Position numbers and translations under genes: made by a program. The notes below the pieces were generated by a model, which saw only the letters and a list, made by a program, of their open reading frames with translations, did not search any database and was not told the DNA's origin. A stretch of 33,237 bases of DNA, from assembly GCA_913045895.1 (NCBI GenBank), contig CAJWSQ010000005.1, forward strand, positions 1-33,237, in the 5' to 3' direction. Shown here piece by piece: positions 1-7,361 of this stretch; within the stretch, counting starts at the first letter, position 1, and the number at the start of each line of letters is the position of its first letter. This stretch comes from an uncultured Flavobacteriales bacterium (GTDB lineage: Bacteria > Bacteroidota > Bacteroidia > Flavobacteriales_G > Salibacteraceae).

Positions 1-983
1 TCAATTCTCTTGATCGTGTCAGAGTATGTCAGTTTCGTACTTAAAATCTCACTATTGTTAAAAGAGAAATTCTCATTGATAAAAGCTTGAGCCCTGCTTT
101 GGAATACTGTTTCTTGTATAACGCCAAAGAATAACCATCCACTTGGAATTAAAACCACGAATACAATCCCTAAAATATAGCGGTTGTATTTTTTCTCTCG
201 AACGGCATCTATGAAGGCTTTCTTCGGGAAATCAAGGTATTTTACAACTACCCATGTGCTGAGGCAGATGAAGATACTGTTTAGTAGAAACAGGTAAAGT
301 GCTCCAAAAAAGAAATCCCATTTGAAGTTTGCTAAACCGAATCCAGCGGTACACAATGGTGGCATCAATGCTGTTGCAATTGCTACCCCAGGAATTACGT
401 TGCTTTTCTCTTTTCTTGAACCTGCGATAATACCAGCCAATCCCCCCAAAATAGCAATCATTGCGTCTAAAAGTGTAGGTCTGGTTCTAGCCATCAACTC
501 ACTTTGAGGTTCATCAATTGGGCTGATAACAAAGTACAGTGTAGACACGATAATACTAATTCCAACCGCTATGCCTAAGTTTCGGGCTGAGTTCATTAGC
601 ATTTTAAAATCATGTGTTCCAATAGCTAATCCCATTCCTAAAATAGGACCCATTAATGGTGAAATAAGCATGGCTCCAATAATTGCGGCTGCAGAGTTGG
701 TGTTCAACCCGATGGACGCAATAAAAATGGAACAAGCTAAAATCCAGGCTTTGTGGCCTTTAAAGTCGATGTCTCTTTGAATTCCTTCAACAGTCTGCTG
801 AACTTCAGCGCCTTCCTTAATGTTGAAGACATTGCTTAAATAGGATTTTAGGTTGTAAAAAAGCTCTAGAGAATTCTGCTTGATTTGTTCTTTTTGAGCT
901 TTCTCCTCTTGTTCTTGGTTTTGGGTCAAGTCAATTTCAACCGGTTTTTCGGATGAATTGTTCTGATCTTCATTTACTTGCAT
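1..983 (-). CDS. DUF389 family multi-spanning membrane protein (partial, 3' end beyond the window)
   Basis: The minus-strand frame opens with ATG at 983 and runs off the window start without a stop, giving about 327 visible residues. The first ~70 residues are hydrophilic and Glu/Gln-rich. From about residue 75 there are hydrophobic segments with the DUF389 signature: a GHKAWILA stretch near 76-83, then IIGAMLISPLMGPILGMGLA near 101-120, and later ATALMPPLCTAGFGLAN. The family consists of inner-membrane proteins of unknown substrate, often labelled TIGR00341. Its neighbour icd is on the same strand but is separated by a clear terminator, so it probably has its own promoter. An imperfect -7-like TACATTTT (1020..1013) lies just upstream. 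The family call is confident; no function can be assigned. Confidence 0.85.
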   Translation of the reverse strand, partial: MQVNEDQNNSSEKPVEIDLTQNQEQEEKAQKEQIKQNSLELFYNLKSYLSNVFNIKEGAEVQQTVEGIQRDIDFKGHKAWILACSIFIASIGLNTNSAAAIIGAMLISPLMGPILGMGLAIGTHDFKMLMNSARNLGIAVGISIIVSTLYFVISPIDEPQSELMARTRPTLLDAMIAILGGLAGIIAGSRKEKSNVIPGVAIATALMPPLCTAGFGLANFKWDFFFGALYLFLLNSIFICLSTWVVVKYLDFPKKAFIDAVREKKYNRYILGIVFVVLIPSGWLFFGVIQETVFQSRAQAFINENFSFNNSEILSTKLTYSDTIKRI

Positions 984-1021
984 AGGACTTGATTGATCTA
1001 ATATATCGGGAGAAAATGTAC

Positions 1022-1057
1022 AAAAAAAGCCGTCACTTTGTTCAAATGACGGCTTTT
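1022..1057 (-). terminator. Rho-independent terminator of the isocitrate dehydrogenase gene
   Basis: AAAAGCCGTCA (1025-1035) pairs perfectly with TGACGGCTTTT (1047-1057). On the minus strand the hairpin is followed by seven T (1028..1022). It starts about 20 bases after the icd stop codon and insulates the DUF389 gene. Confidence 0.88.
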
Positions 1058-1076
1058 ACAGAAAAAATATTTTTGG

Positions 1077-2534
1077 TTATTCACCCTGACCTAAAGAGTA
1101 TCCACGTACTCCGTCAAAAGTGTATAGTTGTTCTGTTTTAATAAACTCTAAACCAGCTTTGTTGATGTTGGACATCAATTTTAGGATTTCATCTAATGTG
1201 GCAGGCTTCGACTCATCTTTTCTTAAGTATCTACATCTCCAGTGATCAGAACGGAAAGTTTCTGGTAAACAATCTGGATATACTTTAACACCACGGTTCG
1301 TGATGATCTTCAATTCAAAGAAATCGCCTTCACAAGCTTTTAACATGTCACCTAAAACTTGAGGGTCACGATCTTCTCCAATCCAATCCAAGAACACATC
1401 AATACCAACTAGTTCTTTTTCGATATTTCTTGGAGCATATCTGCGACTTACATTAATTGGTTTAGCCTCTTTGTTGTAAGTAACAACATCGAATTGCTCA
1501 GGTTTTTGGCCTAATCGAGCAATAACTGCTTCAGCAAATTCTTGTGTTCCTGCTCGTTGTGTGCTCATGCCTTGTTTATAGATGTCTCCCGTGTGTACTC
1601 CATCTTCTAAGGTACGTAACCAAGCATTTTCAATGGTTTCGGCAATATCAGCCATTCCCATGTGGACTAACATCATGATTGCCCCATTTAATAGTCCTGA
1701 TGGATTAGCTATATTTTTCCCTGCGATATCAGGAGCTGAACCGTGAATAGCTTCAAACATCGAAACTTTATCTCCAACGTTTGATGAACCACCCATTCCA
1801 ACAGAACCAGCAACTTCAGCAACAATGTCTGAAATGATATCACCGTATAAATTCAAAGTAACAACCACATCAAACATCTCTGGGTTGTTTGCCAATTTAG
1901 CCGAACCTATATCGATAATCATGTGATTTGCCTCGATATCTGGGTATTCAACGGCAATCTCACGGAAGATTTTAGAGAATAAACCATCAGCCTGTTTCAT
2001 GATGTTATCCTTCGTCATACAAGTAACCTTTTTGCGGTTATTTGCTTTTGCGTATTCAAACGCGTAACGAACAATGCTTTCAATTCCCGGACGAGAAACC
2101 AATTTTAAAGTTTGAACAACTTCAATGGTTTGTTGATGTTCAATTCCAGCGTATAAATCTTCTTCGTTTTCACGAATAATAGTCAAATTCAAATCTGGAA
2201 AGTGAGAACGCACATATGGATGGTAAGCTTTCACCGGACGAACATTGGCGTATAAACCTAATGATTTACGAACCGTAACATTCATACTTTTAAAACCACC
2301 ACCTTGAGGTGTTGTAATTGGTGACTTTAAGAAAACTTTGTTTTTACGGATGGTATCCCATGATGAGTCTTCGATACCAGTTGATCCGCCATTGAGGTAT
2401 ACTTGTTCTCCGATTGTGATGACATCATATTCTAGTGGTGCGCCTGCAGCTTCTAGAATATTTAAGGTTGCTTTCATAATTTCGGGACCAATACCGTCTC
2501 CGTATGCAACTGTAATCCGTTTTTTGCCTGACAT
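1077..2534 (-). CDS. icd: NADP-dependent isocitrate dehydrogenase, long Thermus/alphaproteobacterial-type form
   Basis: 485 aa. It oxidatively decarboxylates isocitrate to 2-oxoglutarate in the TCA cycle. The N-terminus has the dehydrogenase motif GDGIGPEI (residues 12-19), followed by a substrate-binding region with KSMNVTVRKSLGLYANVRPV and IIRENEEDLYAGIEH. A central block, LYGDIISDIVAEVAGSVGMG, carries the metal-binding acidic residues. The length and the extra C-terminal ~140 residues match the T. thermophilus/TIGR02924 group rather than the ~415-residue E. coli enzyme. It is a single-gene unit with a promoter at 2573-2606 and a terminator at 1022-1057. Cofactor preference is inferred from the subfamily. 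The 2-oxoglutarate it makes is also a possible substrate of the KorAB enzyme encoded nearby. Confidence 0.93.
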   Translation of the reverse strand: MSGKKRITVAYGDGIGPEIMKATLNILEAAGAPLEYDVITIGEQVYLNGGSTGIEDSSWDTIRKNKVFLKSPITTPQGGGFKSMNVTVRKSLGLYANVRPVKAYHPYVRSHFPDLNLTIIRENEEDLYAGIEHQQTIEVVQTLKLVSRPGIESIVRYAFEYAKANNRKKVTCMTKDNIMKQADGLFSKIFREIAVEYPDIEANHMIIDIGSAKLANNPEMFDVVVTLNLYGDIISDIVAEVAGSVGMGGSSNVGDKVSMFEAIHGSAPDIAGKNIANPSGLLNGAIMMLVHMGMADIAETIENAWLRTLEDGVHTGDIYKQGMSTQRAGTQEFAEAVIARLGQKPEQFDVVTYNKEAKPINVSRRYAPRNIEKELVGIDVFLDWIGEDRDPQVLGDMLKACEGDFFELKIITNRGVKVYPDCLPETFRSDHWRCRYLRKDESKPATLDEILKLMSNINKAGLEFIKTEQLYTFDGVRGYSLGQGE

Positions 2535-2572
2535 ATATCTTATTTGGATGTTGTTTTATTCTATGGCTCAGA

Positions 2573-2606
2573 CAAATATATAAGGGTGAGTTTTACTGGG
2601 GTACAA
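2573..2606 (-). promoter_or_regulatory. Bacteroidota-type promoter of icd
   Basis: On the minus strand there is an exact TAnnTTTG -7 element, TATATTTG (2580..2573), preceded by TTG (2606..2604) with a 23-base spacer. The icd start codon is about 38 bases downstream of the -7 box. The consensus (TTG-N17-23-TAnnTTTG) is the one known for Bacteroidota sigma-ABfr. Confidence 0.6.
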
Positions 2607-2649
2607 AAAATTGATGTTTATTCGGGTGGTGTCTTAAAAAGATAAAAAA

Positions 2650-3633
2650 ATGACAGAAGGTATGTTTAGAACAGGGTTTGAGGTTGGTAAAAATGATTTT
2701 TCAATTGATTACCCCCGTAAAATTTCATTAATCGGTAGTTGTTTTTCTGAAAACATGGTGTCTCGTTTCCAAAACGCTGGTTTTTCTGTTCAGGCAAATC
2801 CAATGGGAATTCAATACAATCCAATTTCACTTTTTATAACACTTGACCTGGTTAAAAAGAATGCTGCTTTACCAGATTCTTCCTTTGAGTGGATGGATGA
2901 TCACTGGGTTAACTGGTTGGCTCATCATGATCCTATTTACAAAACCAGTGAAGGTTTAAAAGATGAGTTAGAAGCCAATATTCGTCAATGGAATCAATCC
3001 GTTCAAGATGGTGTTTTGGTTGTGACTTTCGGTACTGCTTGGGTTTATGAATTAAATGAAACTAACGAAATTGTTGCGAATTGTCATAAAGCGCCATCAA
3101 ATCGATTTACCAAGCGATTACTTTCAGTTGATGAAATTGTAGAGCAAGGAAAGGCTGTTTTATCAGATTATCCTATTAAACACATTGTATTTACAATCAG
3201 TCCGGTTAGGCATTTACGCGATGGATTTATCGAAAATCAACAAAGCAAAGCTACCTTGGTTTTGGCTGTTAAGCAGCTGGTTAAAGAGCTTTCAAGCGCG
3301 ACTTATTTTCCAGCTTATGAACTGGTAATGGATGATTTGAGAGGGTATCAATTCTTCAAAAGCGATTTGATTCACCCTAACGATTTGGCTATTGACTACA
3401 TCTGGCAAAAATTCAAGAAATCATATTTTTCTGAATCGACTATCAAGATTGTTTCTAGATGTGAAAAAGTGATGCAGGCTGTTCAGCATCGTCCCTTTGA
3501 TTCAGAGGGGAAAGCTTATCGCAAGCATTTAGAAAAAACAAAACAAAAGTTATTGCAGTTGCAAGATGAAGGTGTTCATGTAGAAAATGCCTTGGATGAA
3601 ATTACTTTGAGATTGTATCCATCCAATCGCTGA
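2650..3633 (+). CDS. GSCFA domain-containing protein
   Basis: 327 aa. The family is named for the motif seen here as IGSCFSEN (residues 28-35). A second conserved block, SPVRHLRDG followed by ENQQSKATL, lies in the middle, and LIHPNDLAIDYIW further on resembles the His-containing block of SGNH-type hydrolases. GSCFA proteins are common in Bacteroidota and belong to an SGNH-hydrolase-like fold; their substrate is unknown. No signal peptide is visible, so it is probably cytoplasmic. The start ATG sits after an A-rich stretch; the Met at residue 5 is an alternative. Its last 32 bases overlap the 3' end of the convergent glycosyltransferase gene. Confidence 0.9.
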   Translation: MTEGMFRTGFEVGKNDFSIDYPRKISLIGSCFSENMVSRFQNAGFSVQANPMGIQYNPISLFITLDLVKKNAALPDSSFEWMDDHWVNWLAHHDPIYKTSEGLKDELEANIRQWNQSVQDGVLVVTFGTAWVYELNETNEIVANCHKAPSNRFTKRLLSVDEIVEQGKAVLSDYPIKHIVFTISPVRHLRDGFIENQQSKATLVLAVKQLVKELSSATYFPAYELVMDDLRGYQFFKSDLIHPNDLAIDYIWQKFKKSYFSESTIKIVSRCEKVMQAVQHRPFDSEGKAYRKHLEKTKQKLLQLQDEGVHVENALDEITLRLYPSNR

Positions 3634-4672
3634 TGGTTTTAGACAATAACTCAGGATCAGACGGAAGAGAAAAGCCAGTGTATTTTTTGCTATGTTCTAG
3701 TGCTTCGTCTAAATCAAATCGATCTTGATCAACGGCAAAAAAATGTTTTTGCTCAGCGTGCCAATTGGCTAAATACTCTTGCTCAGTTTGTCCAGGTGTA
3801 GGAACTAAAATTGCTTTTCGGTTTATTTGAGCCAAATCCATCAATGTGGAATAACCACTTCTCGAAATCACCATTTCAGATTGGTGAATCAATTGATTAA
3901 GTTCATCAGCGGGTAGGTGATTGAAAATAGTCACATTTTCATCTACGTATTGATGTGTGGAGATGGCTTTGCCCAAAACCATTGCGGCTTTTACGTTGGC
4001 TAACTCCAGCTCAGTTTGCATGATGTGTTGAAATAGTGTGCGTTGAGGTTCTGGGCCAGAAATAATAGCTAAAACATCAAATTTTTTGTCTTGACTTGCA
4101 AGTGGCTTCAATCTACTTAGAGGTCCAATAAAATTAGCGTTTTTAGGTGCTTTGTATTTATGTGCTAAGTCGCCACTTATGTTTGGCTCATCCTCATAAT
4201 CAGGAATCCAAACCTCACTAAATTTACTCATGAATCTGCCATTAAGCTTTTGAATGAACGATTCTCCGAGTGGTGATTTTACCATCACTTGATGAGTCAT
4301 AAACACCGTTGGGATTTTGTCAGAATATAGCCCAAAACGGTTATCGCTAATGATTCCGTCAAGCTCTTCTGTCTCCACTAGCTCTTGAATAAAACGATTT
4401 TCATCTTTTATTCCGCTTAAGATTTTAGGCATGATCTTAAGCATGTGAATTGCCATGTTTCCACCACTTGGATACGTGATGTTATATCCCGGTAATTCAA
4501 CCGACTTTAATTGAGGGAATTCGGCTTTCAACAACCCGAGTGGATATTCTTCAGCGCCAATGATTACTTCGGCTCCTTGAGCTAATAATTCTCGAATAAT
4601 AGGAACACATCTTGATGCGTGTCCTAAACCCCAGTTCAAAGGCGATACCAATATTTTAGGTTGCTTTTTCAA
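3602..4672 (-). CDS. MurG-like glycosyltransferase family protein (TTG start)
   Basis: 356 aa. The N-terminal Rossmann region holds the nucleotide-sugar-transferase-like motif SPLNWGLGHASR (10-21), similar to the GGTGGH loop of MurG/GT28. The C-terminal half has a donor-binding block, ISRSGYSTLMDLA, then VPTPGQTEQEYLAN, as in GT28 enzymes. The acceptor and sugar are unknown; annotation as UDP-GlcNAc transferase would be over-specific. The only credible start is TTG at 4672..4670, because in-frame stops lie just upstream. A -7-like CATCTTTG (4685..4678) sits only six bases before that TTG, so the transcript may be nearly leaderless (inference). The 3' end overlaps the convergent GSCFA gene by 32 bp. 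Confidence 0.82.
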   Translation of the reverse strand: MKKQPKILVSPLNWGLGHASRCVPIIRELLAQGAEVIIGAEEYPLGLLKAEFPQLKSVELPGYNITYPSGGNMAIHMLKIMPKILSGIKDENRFIQELVETEELDGIISDNRFGLYSDKIPTVFMTHQVMVKSPLGESFIQKLNGRFMSKFSEVWIPDYEDEPNISGDLAHKYKAPKNANFIGPLSRLKPLASQDKKFDVLAIISGPEPQRTLFQHIMQTELELANVKAAMVLGKAISTHQYVDENVTIFNHLPADELNQLIHQSEMVISRSGYSTLMDLAQINRKAILVPTPGQTEQEYLANWHAEQKHFFAVDQDRFDLDEALEHSKKYTGFSLPSDPELLSKTISDWMDTISK

Positions 4673-4744
4673 CGCGCCAAAGATGTGAAATCATTATGTT
4701 CTATAAACTGGATTTATTCTGCTATTATTTCTAATGCAAAACCA

Positions 4745-4777
4745 TTGCCTGTCATTTATGAAAGGATTGTTTCTTTG
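4745..4777 (+). promoter_or_regulatory. Possible promoter of the trmB-ATL pair
   Basis: TTG (4745-4747), 22 bases, then TTTCTTTG (4770-4777), one mismatch from TAnnTTTG. The trmB ATG follows 23 bases later. This is a modest match only. Confidence 0.35.
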
Positions 4778-4799
4778 CAAGTAAATTTTTTCGATTAAG

Positions 4800-5510
4800 A
4801 TGTCTGGGAAGAAGAAGTTGTTTCGCTTTAAAGAGATGGAGACTTTTAGTAATGTACTAGAGCCTGTTTTGAGCGATATTATGGATGAAGAGGATACAGG
4901 AGTCTTTAAAGATCATCCAATGAAAGGCAAGTGGAAATCTGAGTTTTTCAAAAACGAAAACCCACTTGTGTTGGAACTTGGCTGTGGTAAAGGCGAGTAT
5001 TCTGTTGGAATGGGAAGAAAATTTCCAAACAAAAATTTCTTAGGCATCGATATCAAAGGTGCTCGTATTTGGCGTGGAGCTAAAACAGCAATTGAAGAAG
5101 GTTTAAACAACATCGGCTTTCTTAGAAGTAGAATAGACTTCATCACTTCTTTTTTTGTTGAAGGTGAAGTAGATGAAATCTGGATAACATTCCCAGATCC
5201 TCAGAAAGAGGGCAGAAGAGAACGCAAGCGTTTAACTTCCCCCATGTTTATTGATCGTTACCGTCAAATCTTGAAAAAAGGTGGAATAGTTCACTTAAAA
5301 ACAGATAGTGACGATTTGTATGAATACACCATGGAACAAGTGGAAGAACGCGGTTATGGTTTGATTCAGGAAACCAATGATTTATATGGAACATTGGTAG
5401 ATCAATTGGATGCGGATACGCAAGAAATCATGAACATCAAAACCCATTATGAAGGCATTTTTTCTGCCAAAGGGTTTAAGATAAAATACATCAAGTTTAC
5501 CATTCATTAA
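4800..5510 (+). CDS. trmB: tRNA (guanine-N7-)-methyltransferase TrmB
   Basis: 236 aa. It methylates N7 of G46 in the tRNA variable loop using S-adenosylmethionine. The SAM-binding motif is LELGCGKGEYSVG (58-70), followed by FLGIDIKGARIW. The catalytic block appears as WITFPDPQKEGRRERKRL, where most TrmB proteins have FPDPWPKKRH. The length is normal. The ~50-residue N-terminal extension before the SAM motif is usual for Bacteroidota. The stop TAA shares its last A with the ATG of the next gene (TAATG), so the two are probably translationally coupled. Confidence 0.95.
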   Translation: MSGKKKLFRFKEMETFSNVLEPVLSDIMDEEDTGVFKDHPMKGKWKSEFFKNENPLVLELGCGKGEYSVGMGRKFPNKNFLGIDIKGARIWRGAKTAIEEGLNNIGFLRSRIDFITSFFVEGEVDEIWITFPDPQKEGRRERKRLTSPMFIDRYRQILKKGGIVHLKTDSDDLYEYTMEQVEERGYGLIQETNDLYGTLVDQLDADTQEIMNIKTHYEGIFSAKGFKIKYIKFTIH

Positions 5511-5857
5511 TGGCCAAAGAGCAGCAAAACGATTTTTTTAAGCAGGTGTGGCAAGTAGTTGAGCTTGTTCCTTCGGGGCGAGTTACGAGCTACGGAGCCA
5601 TTGCTAAATATCTGGGTGCTGCTAAATCTGCTCGAATGGTTGGATGGGCCATGAATGCATCACATGCTTCTGAAGTTCAAATTCCAGCTCATCGCGTGTT
5701 GAATAGAAATGGTGTTTTAACCGGAAAGAATTTTTTTGAAAACCCTTTTCGTATGCAAGAATTGTTAGAAGAAGAGGGAGTTGAAATAAACGAAGATCAA
5801 GTAGTTAAGTGGAAGGAACTCTTTTGGGATCCCGCTACAGAACTTACTTTAGAATAA
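5510..5857 (+). CDS. MGMT-fold alkyltransferase-like protein without the acceptor cysteine
   Basis: 115 aa, the length of a lone DNA-binding/alkyltransferase domain. It has the Tyr motif VTSYGAIA (Y28), the Arg-finger region SARMVGWAMNA (R42) and the active-site block IPAHRVLNRNG (58-68). In true O6-alkylguanine-DNA alkyltransferases that block reads PCHRV. Here the methyl-accepting Cys is Ala60 and the whole protein has no Cys, so it cannot repair by self-alkylation. Known alkyltransferase-like (ATL) proteins bind O6-alkylguanine and flag it for nucleotide excision repair; by analogy that is the likely role. It starts in the TAATG overlap with trmB. Confidence 0.88.
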   Translation: MAKEQQNDFFKQVWQVVELVPSGRVTSYGAIAKYLGAAKSARMVGWAMNASHASEVQIPAHRVLNRNGVLTGKNFFENPFRMQELLEEEGVEINEDQVVKWKELFWDPATELTLE

Positions 5858-5893
5858 ATCTAAATAACTGATTCCAATCTCGTTATGATTGGT

Positions 5894-5901
5894 TAATTTT
5901 G
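5894..5901 (+). promoter_or_regulatory. Promoter -7 element upstream of apbC/mrp
   Basis: TAATTTTG is an exact TAnnTTTG match, 16 bases before the ATG at 5918. No convincing -33 TTG is seen at the usual distance. Confidence 0.5.
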
Positions 5902-5917
5902 CAACTCAAAGCAAGTC

Positions 5918-6997
5918 ATGGATATAACTCAAGATAAAGTCATTAACGCGCTCTCTTATGTTGTAGAGCCAGACATTAAGAAGAATGTTGTTGAGGCGAA
6001 TTTAGTTTCGAACTTGATGATTGATGGAAAGAAAGTTTCTTTCAACTTAAAAGTGAATAATCCAGCCATGCACAATCGCAAGCGTATTATCGAAGCTTGT
6101 GAGCACTATTTAAAAATGTATGTAGCTGAAGATATTCAGGTTAATATTCATGTTGAAGCATTGCCTTCAAACCCAAATGAAAGAGATCAAGGTCAACGCA
6201 AATACATGTCTGAAGTAAAACATGTAATTGCTGTTGCATCTGGTAAAGGTGGTGTTGGGAAGTCTACCATCACATCTAACTTGGCAGCCGGTTTAGTTAA
6301 AATGGGCTTCAAGGTAGGTTTAATCGATGCCGATATCCACGGACCATCTATTCCGTTGATGTTTGATGTAGTTCATGAAAAACCAGGTATGACCGAAATT
6401 GATGGTCAACAATACATGACTCCAGTTAAGAGTCCATGGGGAGTTGATATCATGTCTATCGGATTTTTCGCTGAACCAGATCAAGCTGTTGTATGGCGTG
6501 GCGCCATGGCTTCAAAAGCATTAGAACAAATGTTTACTGATGTTTTTTGGGGTGATAAAGACTTCATTCTGATAGATTTACCTCCAGGTACAGGCGATGT
6601 GCATCTTACCTTGGTGAAGCAAGCTCCTTTATCAGGAGTTGTTATTGTAAGTACTCCACAAGAGGTTGCATTAGCAGATGCTCGCAAAGGAATCGCTATG
6701 TTCCGACTAGATAATATCAACATTCCTGTGGTGGGTGTTGTAGAAAATATGGCTTGGTTCGAACCAGAAGACCAGCCAGGTAAAAAGTATTACATCTTTG
6801 GTCAAGACGGTGCAAAGCACCTTGCAGAAACCATGGATGTTAAATTACTAGGTCAAATTCCTTTAGTTCAAAGTGTGCGTGAGGCTGGTGATGCGGGTAG
6901 ACCTGCAGTGTTGCAAGGTCATACTCCTCAAGCCAAAGCGTTATTACAAATGACAGCAAACTTAGCAGAAACGCTAGGTGAAAATGTAACTGTTTAA
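5918..6997 (+). CDS. apbC: Mrp/ApbC/NBP35 family P-loop ATPase (iron-sulfur cluster carrier type)
   Basis: 359 aa. Residues ~5-80 form an N-terminal DUF59/MIP18-like domain, followed by a ParA/MinD-type ATPase with deviant Walker A GKGGVGKST (109-117), the DADIHGPSIP block and DLPPGTGDVHLTL. Family members carry or deliver [4Fe-4S] clusters to apoproteins. The CxxC that bridges clusters between subunits in E. coli Mrp, placed after the VENM motif, is absent: the region reads VENMAWFEPEDQPGKKYY. C61 is the only cysteine in the protein. A NifU-type gene with a CxxC begins two bases after its stop, so the pair may work together (inference). Confidence 0.93.
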   Translation: MDITQDKVINALSYVVEPDIKKNVVEANLVSNLMIDGKKVSFNLKVNNPAMHNRKRIIEACEHYLKMYVAEDIQVNIHVEALPSNPNERDQGQRKYMSEVKHVIAVASGKGGVGKSTITSNLAAGLVKMGFKVGLIDADIHGPSIPLMFDVVHEKPGMTEIDGQQYMTPVKSPWGVDIMSIGFFAEPDQAVVWRGAMASKALEQMFTDVFWGDKDFILIDLPPGTGDVHLTLVKQAPLSGVVIVSTPQEVALADARKGIAMFRLDNINIPVVGVVENMAWFEPEDQPGKKYYIFGQDGAKHLAETMDVKLLGQIPLVQSVREAGDAGRPAVLQGHTPQAKALLQMTANLAETLGENVTV

Positions 6998-6999
6998 TT

Positions 7000-7263
7000 A
7001 TGACACAAGAAAACAAACAAGATATCCGCGAAAGAGCTTTAACTGCTCTAGAACAAATCAGACCGTTTTTAGTAGAAGATGGTGGCGACATTGATTTGGT
7101 TGAAATTACCGATGATCTTATTGTTCGTGTTGAACTTAAAGGAACTTGTACTAATTGTACCATGAATACCATGACATTTAAGGCCGGTGTGAAAGATGCC
7201 ATTATGAAAGCAGTACCAGAAATAAATGGAGTGGAAGCCGTAAACTTTGCGGTTCAAGAATAA
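7000..7263 (+). CDS. NifU C-terminal-domain protein (Fe-S scaffold/carrier)
   Basis: 87 aa. It is a single NifU-C domain with a conserved VEDGGDIDLVEI block (25-36) and the cluster-binding pair CTNC (C50, C53) inside LKGTCTNCTMNTMTFK. Such small proteins hold a labile [4Fe-4S] cluster between two subunits. Its start is two bases after the apbC stop, implying an operon. It could supply the thiol ligands that its ATPase neighbour lacks. Confidence 0.9.
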   Translation: MTQENKQDIRERALTALEQIRPFLVEDGGDIDLVEITDDLIVRVELKGTCTNCTMNTMTFKAGVKDAIMKAVPEINGVEAVNFAVQE

Positions 7264-7293
7264 AGTAGGAGGCTTTGTGCCTCTTATTACTTT
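7264..7293 (+). terminator. Weak hairpin terminator after the nifU-like gene
   Basis: GAGGC (7269-7273) pairs with GCCTC (7279-7283) around a five-base loop. The stem can be extended by five A-T or G-T pairs on each side, followed by a broken T-rich stretch (7284-7293). The position between nifU and the korA promoter fits a terminator, but the tail is imperfect. Confidence 0.4.
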
Positions 7294-7314
7294 AAGTGCT
7301 GACAACCGTCATTT

Positions 7315-7342
7315 TTGGCTGGTGTTAGCTATTCTATTTTTG
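7315..7342 (+). promoter_or_regulatory. Bacteroidota-type promoter of korAB
   Basis: TTG (7315-7317), 17 bases, then TATTTTTG (7335-7342), an exact TAnnTTTG. The korA ATG follows 19 bases later. This is the best promoter match in the window. Confidence 0.65.
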
Positions 7343-7361
7343 TTATCCTAGAAAATCTATT

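Noticed and set aside
322-780. Short plus-strand open frames (322-507 and 571-780)
   Set aside because: They are opposite-strand shadows of the DUF389 membrane gene, whose minus-strand frame is continuous and has family motifs.
6840-7305. Minus-strand open frames of 78-120 residues opposite apbC/nifU
   Set aside because: They run antisense to two genes with clear motifs and show no recognisable domain or start signal.
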